From: Pseudorasbora parva | Lineage: Eukaryota; Chordata; Actinopteri; Cypriniformes; Gobionidae | NCBI RefSeq assembly: GCF_024679245.1 | Contig: NC_090176.1 | Coordinates: 19,599,793-19,663,792 of the forward strand | Direction of reading: 5' to 3' | DNA: 64,000 nt | Shown: piece after piece, positions 21,640 through 31,684 of the stretch | Layout: each line of letters opens with the position of its first letter | Numbering within the stretch: position 1 is the first letter of the stretch | Translations under genes and position numbers: made by a program | The notes under the pieces: generated by a model | Told to the model about the DNA's origin: nothing | What the model saw: only the letters and a program-made list of their open reading frames with translations | Database searches by the model: none

Positions 21640-22155
21640 ACAATTTCTAAATATTAGTTTCAAGTTTCATATTTCTGTAAACCAGGACTCTTCAGCATTT
21701 CACTCACATTTGCTTGTAAATATTAGCATACAATATGTTAACACAATGATTTCTGTTAATAAAATACATGAAATGTCATGAAAGTTTGATTTAAACATTT
21801 ATGAAAATGCATGTTTATATCATTTCCCCATATTGTACACAGTTGCAGTGGCTCTCTTCCAAAAGCCCCTCCTTATAACAAGTGCAATGTGCTCTGATTG
21901 GTCAGCATGACCAGTGTGTTGTAATTGCGAGCAACAGGCAAGTCATAACAAGTGAAATATGTCAATTTTGGTCGAATTTGAGGCAATTTGTTATTTATTG
22001 TTATTAGTTATATTTTATGTTATCATTTTGCAACGTGAATTTCTACATGGGTATCCCTTAACCAGTGACACACTTCTCGAGCTGATGAAGCAGAAAAATC
22101 ATTAGGAAACTATTTTAAATATTCTTTATATAAATATTTTCAATAAAGTTGACCA
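21640..22155. other. Unassigned AT-rich sequence
   Basis: CCAAAAGCCCCTCCTTATAA and GTGCTCTGATTGGTCAGCATG near 21858-21908 resemble the promoter-proximal part of cyprinid TTAA repeats. No ends were found. Confidence 0.35.
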
Positions 22156-22720
22156 TACACTATATTGCCAAAAGTTTTGGGATGTCTGCCTTCACATGCA
22201 CATGCATTTTAATGACATCCCCTTCTTAATTCGTAGGGTTTCATATGGAGTTGGCTCATCCTTCACAGTTGAAGCATTATAAGTTATACTGGAACTAATG
22301 GGCCAAGCCCAACCCTGAAAAAAAAACCTCCCCCATAATCCCCCCTCCACCAAACTTTAGACTTTGAAACCATGCAGTCAGGCAAGTACAATTCTCCTGA
22401 CAACCGCCAAACCCAGACTCGTCCATCGGATTGCAAGAGAACACATCTCCACTGCTCTAGAGTCCAGTGGTTGTGTGCTTTACACCACTGAATCCAAAAA
22501 TTGACGACTTCTGTGCAGTGTGCACCTCAGCATGTGCTGACCCCGCTCTGTGATTTTACGTTCTGTTGCTGTTGTTCCCATTTGCTTATTCCATAGTTCC
22601 AAATTAGGTGGTATTACCAGGGATTTTAAGGAATGGTTGCTCAGTGATTTTGTTATAACCTTCAAAAATGTTTTCACAAAATGGACTTTGCTGACTCTTT
22701 TCACTTCAAACAAGAGTAGT
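22156..22720 (-). pseudogene. Tc1-like element and transposase relic, minus strand, with internal deletions
   Basis: The left side carries the 3' TIR TACACTATATTGCCAAAAG. On the minus strand the relic reads NKQMGTTATERKITERGQHM and LRCTLHRSRQF (end of the N-terminal DNA-binding region), then jumps to the region before the first catalytic Asp (WCKAHNHWTLEQW in a shifted frame). The S-D-E-S block itself is missing: the sequence passes directly from TGTTCTCTT to GCAATCCGATGG. After GGACGAGTCTGGGTTTGGC it reaches GTTGGGCTTGGCCC and ends at the 3' TIR without the second and third catalytic blocks. It belongs to the same family as 58785-59486. All catalytic residues are gone. Confidence 0.8.
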
Positions 22721-22940
22721 TCAGTAATTCCAACAAATCATACATCATTTTGAAGGTTTTATAGAATGTGAAAATAACTAATTCATTTTTAAATTTGCTC
22801 ATTCTGACTAACTTTGCCAACACAGGTCACAAATGAGAAACACAAGCAATTTTCCAGTAGTGTGTACATACACTAAAGTGAATGTAAAAATTGCTTTTTA
22901 AAAGTAGATTTTTCCCTTATTTGGAGAAACACCTATATAA
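22721..22940. other. Unassigned sequence
   Basis: No feature recognised. Confidence 0.4.
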
Positions 22941-22941
22941 T

Positions 22942-22944
<3 letters not shown>

Positions 22945-23023
<79 letters not shown>

Positions 23024-23052
23024 ATATTCTAGAATTTAGAAGAAAGTAAATA

Positions 23053-23149
<97 letters not shown>

Positions 23150-23171
23150 CTTCTAAATTCTAGAATATATT
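22945..23171. repeat. Two (AT)n tracts with a 24-bp perfect inverted repeat
   Basis: (AT)n tract 1 spans about 22945-23018. An arm at 23021-23044 (TTCTAGAATTTAGAAGAA core) follows, then (AT)n tract 2 (23056-23146), then a perfect inverted copy of the arm at 23148-23171. The order tract, arm, tract, inverted arm matches the locus at 38237-38669 read on the other strand. It could form a large cruciform. Confidence 0.9.
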
Positions 23172-23468
23172 CTCCTCTTCCTCAGCATGTACCTGAGGAT
23201 AGTAGGACTATAACATTCATGTTTACCCTTCAGTGCTTTCCAAGAAAAGCAGTGTGCTTCAGACCGCCTGCAGTCCACATCCTTCATCCCCAGGTCAGAG
23301 CTGTGGAGCAAGAGTGCATCTAACTCTCACTGTCAATGGCATTTAATCGATTTCAGAGCACAGCTCCAACAATAGTACAGATAAGCTGAGAGTATCATCT
23401 CACAAACACACCACAGACCAATGGAGTTAGCTGGGGTTTGCTCAACCTAAATGCTGTTCTCTTTATAG
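23172..23468. other. Unassigned sequence upstream of an exon candidate
   Basis: Less repetitive than average, ending in a pyrimidine-rich tract before an AG (23467-23468). Confidence 0.4.
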
Positions 23469-23550
23469 ATTCGGCCTTTCTTCGAAAAAGATCTTGTGCG
23501 AGATGTCTACATTAAAGAATGGACAGTGCCAAAACTTCAACCATCAAAGG
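23469..23550 (+). CDS. Candidate internal exon, unrecognised
   Basis: The segment follows TGCTGTTCTCTTTATAG, a good splice acceptor with a plausible branch region (CTCAACCTAAATG) upstream. One frame translates without stops as IRPFFEKDLVRDVYIKEWTV followed by PKLQPSKG, rich in charged and aromatic residues and protein-like. The downstream donor would be AAAGG-GTTTGT at 23551, which is weak. At 82 bp it has the size of a typical vertebrate exon. I do not recognise the protein. If real, the window lies within a large host gene on the plus strand; otherwise it is chance. Confidence 0.3.
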
Positions 23551-23785
23551 GTTTGTCCTCAGAATCATTATTACTGGTTATTTTCAGTGTAATGTTCAAT
23601 GTGAAGCACACGTGCGCTATCGCTAACAGCAGATAATTGTTTTTACTCTGATATTGTGTTTCCAGCAACACTTATAGTATAAGTGGTGGGAATAAAAGTC
23701 TAGAAGGCAAGCAATACAAACAACAATTTAATTAAATGAATTAGTGTAAATTATGCCAATATTCTTCCCCGCAATTTTTTCAGTC
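23551..23785. other. Unassigned sequence
   Basis: No feature recognised. Confidence 0.4.
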
Positions 23786-23789
23786 ACTT

Positions 23790-24300
23790 TAATGACGTTT
23801 TATCTCACAATTCTAACTTTTTTCTTTCATATTCATTTTTTTTATTTTTTAGAATTGCCTGATATCAAGCTGCAATTGCGAGATATAAAGTCAGAATAGC
23901 ATGAAATAAAGTCACAATTACGAGATATCACGTCAGAATTTTCAGACGTCAGAAATTACTTGCAATTTTGAGAAGAAAGTTAGTATTTTTTGCAACTCAG
24001 AATTGGACTTTATAAAAAGAAAATAAGTCAGAATTGTAAGATATAAAGTCAAAACTACTTGATATAAAGTCAGAATTGCAAGATCTCATAATTCTGACAT
24101 CTTTTCTTTTTATAAAGTCGAATTTAAGTGGAAAAAGACTTCTTTACTGCTTCAATTCTTCTCAGAATTGCAAGTTTATATCTCTAAAATTCTGACTTTA
24201 TATCACAATTTTGACTTTATATCTTGTAATAGCAACTTTATACCCCACAATTCTAAATTTATAACTCACAAATATATCACGCAATTCTGAGAAAAAAGAA
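23790..24300. repeat. Inverted minisatellite (foldback of a unit of about 22 bp)
   Basis: Units resembling GAATTGCGAGATATAAAGTC repeat with variation from about 23850 to 24090; from about 24090 to 24300 the inverse (TTCTGACTTTATATC with CACAATT) is repeated. Scattered inverse units also appear near 23800. The whole forms an imperfect foldback of tandem units, a structure seen in some fish foldback repeats. Confidence 0.75.
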
Positions 24301-25409
24301 ATTGCGATTATCTTTTAAAATGTTTTATTCTGTGGCAGAAAGAAACTTCCATATGTTTGACCATCTATCCAATCACACACAAAAAAATATGTTTTATACT
24401 TGGCTGTAAATGCTTCGTAGATACCTACTGTATGAATTAACAACAAGACATGGCCGGACATTGGACATTATTTGCTTAATTTCATTTCCAAAGGTCAATC
24501 AAGTCCACAGATTCAGTACACAGACAGATTAAAAATCAGAATATTCCTCTAATAACCTGCAGTGGACCTTTGCTTTGTACATCACAGCACTGCGATCAAA
24601 CACCTAAAATGTGATTCGCATTTTCTGTCTATAGCAAGAAAAAAAAATTGATTAGTGTCTTAATAACAAGCTTGACCCATATTAAATGTGCAACAGTAAA
24701 TCTAAATATGAGATTAATATAAAAGAGGGTGTCCTTTTTAAGATAATCCCCAGACTTTCATGTGTCTTACAAGTCCATTGCAGCCCACTGATCAAACAGA
24801 AACATGAAATGCAGCGAAATCTCCACATAAAGTGGTCCATTAGCTAGAGAGATGCCCAGAGATGAAAGGCATCCTTGCATCCTGCCCTACCGACGCAGTG
24901 CTCCGTGTAAATAACCTTTTGCTCCGAATACTGCCCATACATATTCAGTTATAGAGAGAAGAACGGTAGTTCACGGGAGTGTGTGAGCAACAGAGCGAGA
25001 GAACGAATGCACGTCACGGCTGTCTGATTATTTTCCAGGAAAAAACATGGTTATAAAACCCACATTCATAATCACACCCATACACATGCAAAACAGCGCT
25101 CTACAGTGTGTCCAATACAGTTGCATCTCCTCATGTTTAATGTTCAGAGTATGTGTTTGTCAAAAAATTCAAATGGTTTTGTCAAGTTTATAAGGGAAAC
25201 TCATAAAGAATAAACAGCTTTGCACGCAATGCCTGCATTGGATTATGCAAATCAGGGAATGCCACAAACATACCCATAGTGCAATTCCCCATTTTGTTGG
25301 TTCTGAGCATTAGGTTGTGGAGGATGCATGATCTGACATATTTTATTTGGCATTTCACAAGACCCCTGAATGTACACTTTTTATACACTTTTTAAATTTG
25401 GGCTTGACT
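24301..25409. other. Unassigned; possible conserved non-coding block at 24770-25080
   Basis: 24770-25080 is compositionally complex, free of recognised repeats, and includes CATACATATTCAGTTATAG and AGCGAGAGAACGAATGCACG. Conservation cannot be judged from one sequence. The rest is AT-rich and unassigned. Confidence 0.25.
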
Positions 25410-25417
25410 ATATATAC

Positions 25418-26368
25418 TAGAGATGCAACGATACAGTTAGTCCACAGTTCGATACATACCTCAGTTTTTAACCATGGTTTTTGGTTCGGTTCGTTTTTTT
25501 TTTGTGCTATTCTCTTCTTAGGCGACAGGAACAGAAAAGGGTTAAGGAGAAACTGTTTTCATTGCAATACTCTTTCTTTATATTACTTCAAAGACTTAAA
25601 AACCCTTACTTAAACTTAAAACTTTACCTAAAAAACCCTTGTACACATTCCCAGTGTATTGTATAATATAAAATAAATATATATAAAGATTTACAGTGGC
25701 AGCTCAGAGATGCACAGTAGCATTTAAGCATGAAATTGAATGAATAAATGTAGGCTTAAATTAAAATGACATAGACTTCAATATACAACATTTATTAAAA
25801 GCTACTGTATTAAAGGTCTTTTTTATTAACATCATTTTAGAGGTGAACTGTCCCTTTTAAGGAAAGCGTGTTCAGTAGGCTGCTGCTGTCAAATTAAGAC
25901 CTGCTCACATCTAATATATAGAAGCACGCGATTTTACTTTCACTTTAGACATAACCGACTGTGTTTATTTGTTAACCTTGTGTGTATTTGACAGTATTAG
26001 TGCAGTAAGACTGTCCAGTAATCCCGTGTTTGACAGACGTTTAGTGCGCGCTCAATGCCATGCCTTACCAGTTAAACATTTCATTCACGTCCGTGAAATG
26101 TTTAACCGGCAAGGCTTTAAAACGCGGCTAACATCCCCTAACTTTAGTGCATATGATTTGATATTTGCTGAAATCAGCGAGTAGACTCACAGGCACACTC
26201 AAACAGAGCCGAAATAAACTGAGAGAAATATTTCAAACGGAGGGAAAGGGAAATAATTAATTAAATGCAAAACCGAAAAAAAACAAAAACGCAATTCACC
26301 AGTGTGTATTGAACCGTGAATGCCGTACCGATCGGTACCATATTATATTGAGTATTGTTGAATCCCTA
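25418..26368. mobile_element. hAT transposon, TAGAGATGCAACGATAC ends, perfect 8-bp TSD
   Basis: Left end TAGAGATGCAACGATAC; inverse of right end TAGGGATTCAACAATAC. ATATATAC is repeated exactly at 25410-25417 and 26369-26376. These ends and the 8-bp TSD identify hAT. At 951 bp with no recognisable transposase it is non-autonomous. A hairpin at 26061-26115 (arms around TTAAACATTTCA) lies inside it, and GAGGTGAACTGTCCCTTTTA near 25842 looks like an embedded end of the TTAAAGGGATAGTTCACC family. Confidence 0.9.
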
Positions 26369-26376
26369 ATATATAC

Positions 26377-26865
26377 TATTTTCCATCATTTGATGAATTA
26401 CTATTGGCATGACCAATTGAAAATGCTAGTAATGTTAAGGTCATGATTAACATTCCTAGTGTAATGAGTATAATAGGATATGGCCCCTTTAAGGGCAATG
26501 GGTCAATTTTGCCAGTTGGCTAATATCATGTATCTCGAATGTGTATGGGCATCGGATGATATATTTGATTTCTATTGCTTATATAAGTTGTTTTGTTTAT
26601 TCAGAAACATGGTTGACAGCAGAAGGCTTATAGAAAACAGAAGTTTTCCCCAGTGAAGTGGTGAATAAAATACGAACTGCGGAATGCTAACCTTCTCCTG
26701 AGTTTCTCCTGCTTTCTAGCTATCCACTATTACAATGCAAGATGTGTTGCCCAGGGATAAATGTAAATATATGATAAATATTTTATACCTTGAATGCACT
26801 TAAAGTTGGTTTAGATAGATACAGCATAAATGTAATGTAAATGTATTGGGTTCTGTTTATAAGGT
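26377..26865. other. Unassigned; possible TTAA-repeat end at 26477
   Basis: GGATATGGCCCCTTTAA near 26476 resembles a TTAAAGGGGCCATATCC terminus. No partner or gene was identified. Confidence 0.35.
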
Positions 26866-27175
26866 ACACTACCATACAAAAGTTTTTATTTTATAATTTT
26901 TTTAAATGTTTTTAAAAGAAGTTTATAAAGACTGCATTAATTGAATAGAAAATACAGTAAAAAAAAGGTAATACCGTAATTCCTCAAATAAAGGCCGGGG
27001 CCTTTATTTACCTAAACTGCTGAAGGGAACCAGCTTTATTTGAAGCAGGCTTTTATAGGGGCGGGCCTTTATTTCTAATTCCATCTGTTTAAAAAATAAT
27101 TGCTTTAAATGAACAGTTTTAAATTAATAAATGCTAATAAATGCGACAGTGTTCCAGTGGACAGATATCATTGAT

Positions 27176-27524
27176 TTAAAATAAAATAAAATAAAATAAA
27201 ATAAAATAAAATAAAATAAAATAAAATAAAATAAAATAAAAATAAAATAAAATAAAATAAAATAAAAAATAATAATAAAAAAATAATAAAATAAAATAAA
27301 ATAAAATAAAATAAATAAAATAAAATAAAATAAAATAAAATAAAATAAAATAAAATAATAAAATAAATAAAATATAAAATATAAAATAAAATAAAATAAA
27401 ATAAAATAAATAAAATAAAATAAAATAAAATAAAATAAAATAAAATAAAATAAAATAAAATAAAATAAAATAAAATAAAATAAAATAAAATAAAATAAAA
27501 TAAAATAAAATAAAATAAAATAAA
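27176..27524. repeat. (TAAAA)n pentanucleotide array
   Basis: About 350 bp of AAAAT/TAAAA units with several variant units near 27265-27290 and 27355-27415. The 134-138 aa frames on the minus strand are pure repeat translation. Confidence 0.97.
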
Positions 27525-27721
27525 GCAAATATATCCCCATTTACAACAACAGCCAGAAAGGCGACAACGCAATTTCGGTCATAATTATTGTTGCCTATTT
27601 GGTAACTGTTTGAAAACAGTTTGAGACTGTTTGAAAAATGTAAAATGTTAAATCTGCGCTTAATTTTTATATAGGTTGCACGTGCGGTTATTTTAGTCTA
27701 CGAACCTGACTCTGTGCTTTG

Positions 27722-27947
27722 TACACTGTAAAAAATTATATGTTCAATAAGTTATGACAACATATGTTTTTACATTTCAATACTCATCAAAATAAGTTAA
27801 GAAATGTTAAACTTGTTTTTATTAGTTATACAAGATGTAACTCATTTTTTAAAGTCAGTTTAACATAATTTAAGTTGAAATAACTTAAACAACCAAGTCG
27901 ATTGTACTGCAAAAGTTCAAAATGTGCCTTTTTTTTTTTACAGTGTA
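27722..27947. mobile_element. MITE with TACACTGTAAAAA ends
   Basis: Left end TACACTGTAAAAAATTATA and right end TTTTTTTTTACAGTGTA are inverse to each other. The length is 226 bp and non-coding. It is the innermost layer of a three-level nest (26866 repeat, 26974 element, this MITE). The same terminus without a partner appears near 9489. Confidence 0.75.
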
Positions 27948-28290
27948 TATTGGTTGCATGTGAGGGAAAAAAGCTTCCTTCCACTTAAGAGTTGTGTACT
28001 TTTAAGCACTTTTTTTATTTTACATCTCTTTACATAAATACATTTTTCTACTTAAAAAAAAAACGAACTATAATTTCATTATTTTATCTAAACCAATAAT
28101 GACTCAGCACTTTCTATATATCGTTGCACGTGAGGTAAAAAAGCTTCCTTTCACTTAAGAAGAGTTGTGCACTTTTAAGTACTTTTTTATTTTATTGCCG
28201 CTTTACATAATTTTTTAATACTTAAAAACTATAATTTCATAATTTTTCTGACCCAACTAATTACTCATCCGCGCTTCCAATATTGCACGC
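27948..28290. repeat. Tandem duplication of about 175 bp
   Basis: The block GGTTGCATGTGAGGGAAAAA with AAGCTTCCTTCCACTTAAG, CTTTTAAGCACTTTTTT and CTATAATTTCATTATTTTA recurs from about 28123 with the same order of motifs. The two units are clearly related but diverged, so the duplication is not very recent. It lies inside 26974-28869. Confidence 0.75.
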
Positions 28291-29040
28291 ACTTTTCTCT
28301 GAGATATTGCATTTTGATTTTGCATATTGTTTTTTAAACAGTCTTTTGTGTAGCCTAGTTCATATGACCACTTTACAATATTTCAACAACAGTTTATTTT
28401 GAAGCCTATGCGGTTTTCTTTTACAAAATAAAATAAGTTAAATGTAGAGTAAGATGGATAAAAAAGATGAGAGGCTAATATTTTGAAAATCATTCGTGTA
28501 TTTTCACAGCCATCACATCTCTCATAGACTACAGTAGCCTGTTAAAAATGGCATAAATGCATCAGTTATATTCTCAATTTCATTTACAGAGCAAACAAAG
28601 TTTTTAGGTTAACTATAGAAGAGACTACTATGTGTGTGTCGCACTTGCCAGAACGGGGCGCGTGGCCCCAGGATGGTTGCGTGATGAAAGTGAACTGTCT
28701 CGGCACAACCCTACAGTACATTACCATGAACTTAAATGCACATTAAATGAAAGACATTTATGAGATTATATTTGAGACCGGCCTTTATTTGTTCGTGCTG
28801 ACCACGCACCCAGCCACTATCAGATACCTGGTGTTTATTAGACTACAGGCTTTTATTGAGGAATTACAGTATATTGCAATGCTAAATTAAAAAAAATAAA
28901 AAATAAATAAAAAAAAATAAAAAAAAATTATTCCTGTGTTTAGAAAAGCTGACTGTTCAGCATCATTACCCCAGTCTTCTGTGTCACATGATCCTTTAGA
29001 AATCATTCTAATAGGCTGTTTGTGTCACACTAGGTCAGTC

Positions 29041-29605
29041 AAAAATGGAGAGAAGGGAATAGAATTGCAGAGCTTTTTTTTAATAAACAAAAACAAAGAA
29101 GATGATCTGAAACAAAAATGATTGCATGAGAAACCAGTGGCAGTAAAAACGACTTGACAAAGAACATAACAAACTGAGGGCTGTGAGAGCAGGTGTGCAA
29201 CTAAAAACAGAAACAGAACAATGGAAAGCAATTGTGATATAAACTAAAAGTCCAAACATACACACAAAACAATTGAAATCGCATACTTCTCTACTTCACT
29301 ATATATAGTAGGCAAAAAATTGAAACTGTCCTCCAGAAAAATACGACTCTACAGGTCGTTTTTCAAACACCTTATTACTCAAAAATAATGACAGTGTCAA
29401 GTTACGTCTATAATAAAATCCAAGAATTATTATTATTCATAACTTTTTACTAGTAGCTGCAGAATACTATAGTTCATTTATGTAAGTGAGTTAGTCAAAT
29501 AAAGTAAACAGAGACTTTTTTTGGCTTTTCAAAGCTTTTTGAAAAACTATAAACATTTGGGACCAAAATGATTACAGACACTTTGACCTGACCATGTTTT
29601 GCTTA
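29041..29605. other. Unassigned AT-rich sequence
   Basis: No gene or transposon end is recognised. Confidence 0.45.
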
Positions 29606-29613
29606 AGTGTTTT

Positions 29614-30043
29614 GGTAACACTTTAAATATGGGTGCACTAATATGCATTAATTCATGTTTAACTAATGCACAAATATGCTCAAGTAAAGTCATAACATAA
29701 TGACACATTTGTAAATCATTAGCTAATGATTAATTAAAGTAGACGACTGGAAGTTGAAATGCAGGGCATTGACCCTTGTGATAATTAACATGTTCATTTA
29801 CACTATTAGATAATATAATATGTTATTAGGGGATTAATACATTGTGACACATTTAACTAATAATAATTTAATGATTACTTAATCTATTAATCATGTAGAA
29901 TCTTCATTAGTTGCTGATGCAGTAATCATTAATAAATGGGTTAGTTCTTCATGAGTCATACATTAACTCATGATTATCTGTGCATTAGTTAAGTATGAAT
30001 TATTGCATATTAGTGCACAATTAGTGCACTGTAAAGTGTTACC
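29614..30043. mobile_element. MITE with GGTAACACTTTA ends, perfect 8-bp TSD
   Basis: Left end GGTAACACTTTAAATATGGG; inverse of right end GGTAACACTTTACAGTGCAC. AGTGTTTT is repeated exactly at 29606-29613 and 30044-30051. Subterminal GTGCACTAATATGC, TTAATTCAT and TTAACTAATGCACA are also present in inverted form near the right end. It is 430 bp with no coding capacity. An 8-bp TSD suggests a hAT-mobilised MITE. Confidence 0.88.
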
Positions 30044-30051
30044 AGTGTTTT

Positions 30052-30626
30052 TTTCTTTAATTGCTAATGTGACCTTTTACACCACAGACTGAACAACATA
30101 AAGCATTGGTTTGGTTGTACTAAACTGTTATTAACTGTGTAATTAACAGCTGACAGCTGATTGGTTGATTGTGATTGTAATCCATTACATAATCCATCAA
30201 ATTTATCGGACATTATCAAGATAAATTTGTTCTGACTCTCATATTTTATTACCATTTTCTAAGCTAAAGCGAATAAACTGTGATAATGTGGGTGTCTGAA
30301 AAAATGTTGGTTTGACTATAGTTCCAAATAACAGCATTTGAATAAAACAGCAAAACATTTTTCCAACATTACAAAATATCTTGACCCCAAACCTTTGAAT
30401 GGTAGTGCACTTTTTAAAGTAAGTATTACTTACATAAACTTATGGGCATGTTGGATGAAAGAGAATGATAACAAGGGACCTGAGACTTATTTAGGGACCA
30501 GAATATCACCGAAACATGGGGATTGGCTGTTGACGTGTAAGCTACCACCTAGCAACCACTCAGAACAGCTTGGCAACCACACTGCAATGTCCTTGCAATC
30601 ACCACACTTTAGCAATGTGGTGAGGA
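30052..30626. other. Unassigned; repeat terminus near 30380
   Basis: TTGACCCCAAACCTTTGAATGG followed by TAGTGCAC near 30380-30410 is the outer end of the cyprinid repeat seen at 26866. 30530-30610 has a short direct-repeat texture (AGCTACCACCTAGCAACCAC). No gene is seen. Confidence 0.4.
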
Positions 30627-30634
30627 GTTTTGCA

Positions 30635-31676
30635 TAACCTGATCTCACAGAATTCCGTGAAATGAACACGGACCCTTAACTCAAAAATCCATGGTAGTTT
30701 CACGGAATTGGCAAAAATTCCGTGATGGGTTCACGGAAGTGATGCCTATGTAAGTCAATGACAGTCAGCATCTGTGCTCCACACACGGATTCCCTGTTCA
30801 ACACGTTTTGAACACTTAACTCAAATCTTTCCCTAAACATACCCATTTGTGTATTACAAAAAACAGGATATAACAGGCAGATACACAGATACTGCAGGCA
30901 CAATTTATTCAGAAAGTACAAATATTCCAAGTGTTCCGAGGCCAAACGATTGACTTGTGTGAAGATAATCCCCAAAAACGATCAGTAACGTCGAGTCCAT
31001 CCGCCGAATATTAATACATTTCAAATATTGCCGTCGGAAGAAACGTCACGTCAGCTTTGAAAGCATTGGCTGTTGTATATCGCGTGACCAATTGCGTCAT
31101 TACGTCCGCTTTGATTGTAAAATGCCATTGGCTCTCGTGTGTCTCGTGACCGATCGCATCATGCTGAAGAGTCGTTTGTATCATTTGAATCATGAGAAAT
31201 ATGAACGAGTGCGTGTGTGGAGCGTGATCATCATCTTAACGATTAAAACATTAAGATCCACTACATGAAGATATCGTCTGACTTCAGAAGACTTGGAATG
31301 CAACATGAGTTAATACTTCTATACTGTTTCTGGTCCGTTTTTGTCAATAAATAACTGTGACTGTACATTTATTTGCCTGTTATGTGTTTTATATTGTTAA
31401 TAAGTGGGTAGGTTTAGGGTAGGAGTGGAGTTAGTTGCTCCGAAATATAAAAGTAGGCTATAAATATTCATAAAATCATGTCTACTTTTACAAATGCAAA
31501 TAATGAAATGTGTGTTGGAAATCCGTGTGTGGACCACGGATGCTGACTGTCATTGACTTACATAGGCTTCACTTCCGTGGACCCATCATGGAATTTTTGG
31601 CGATTCCGTGAAACTACCACGGATTTTTGAGTTAAGGGTCCGTGTTCATTTCACGGAATTCTGTGAGACCAGGTTG
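30635..31676. mobile_element. Foldback element with TIRs of about 160 bp and an 8-bp TSD
   Basis: The first about 160 bp (from TAACCTGATCTCACAG) and the inverse of the last about 160 bp (CAACCTGGTCTCACAG) are about 93-95 percent identical by eye, sharing AATTCCGTGAAATGAACACG, CTTAACTCAAAAATCC and CTATGTAAGTCAATGACAGT. GTTTTGCA is repeated exactly at 30627-30634 and 31677-31684. It is 1042 bp; the middle is unrecognised. The long near-identical arms suggest a young insertion. Confidence 0.88.
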
Positions 31677-31684
31677 GTTTTGCA

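Larger units (their letters stand above)
26974..28869. mobile_element. TIR element inserted at TA, containing the (TAAAA)n array
   Basis: Left end CCGTAATTCCTCAAATAAAG; inverse of right end CTGTAATTCCTCAATAAAAG. TA flanks both sides (26972-26973 and 28870-28871). The TIR-like similarity continues inward with GGCCTTTATTT near both ends (27000 and 28789). The superfamily is unclear; TA flanks would suit Tc1/mariner-type MITEs. It hosts the (TAAAA)n array, a nested ACACTGTAAAAA MITE and a tandem duplication. Confidence 0.65.
26866..29040. repeat. Cyprinid dispersed repeat split by a 1.9-kb insertion
   Basis: Left part 26866-26971 starts TACACTACCATACAAAAGTT and includes ATACAGTAAAA. Right part 28872-29040 includes ATTATTCCTGTG, CAGCATCATTACCCCAGTCT and TGTGTCACATGATCC. 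These blocks are adjacent in the common cyprinid repeat recalled as ACACTACCATTCAAAAGTTT ... GTCTTCAGTGTCACATGATCC. They are separated here by the inserted element 26974-28869. A related piece lies at 51660-52010. Confidence 0.65.

Noticed and set aside
23790..24300. CRISPR-like regularly spaced repeats
   Set aside because: Units are contiguous and inverted halfway, with no unique spacers, and the DNA is clearly vertebrate.
27124..27572. Frames of 134-138 aa rich in Phe, Tyr, Leu and Ile
   Set aside because: Pure translation of the (TAAAA)n array.
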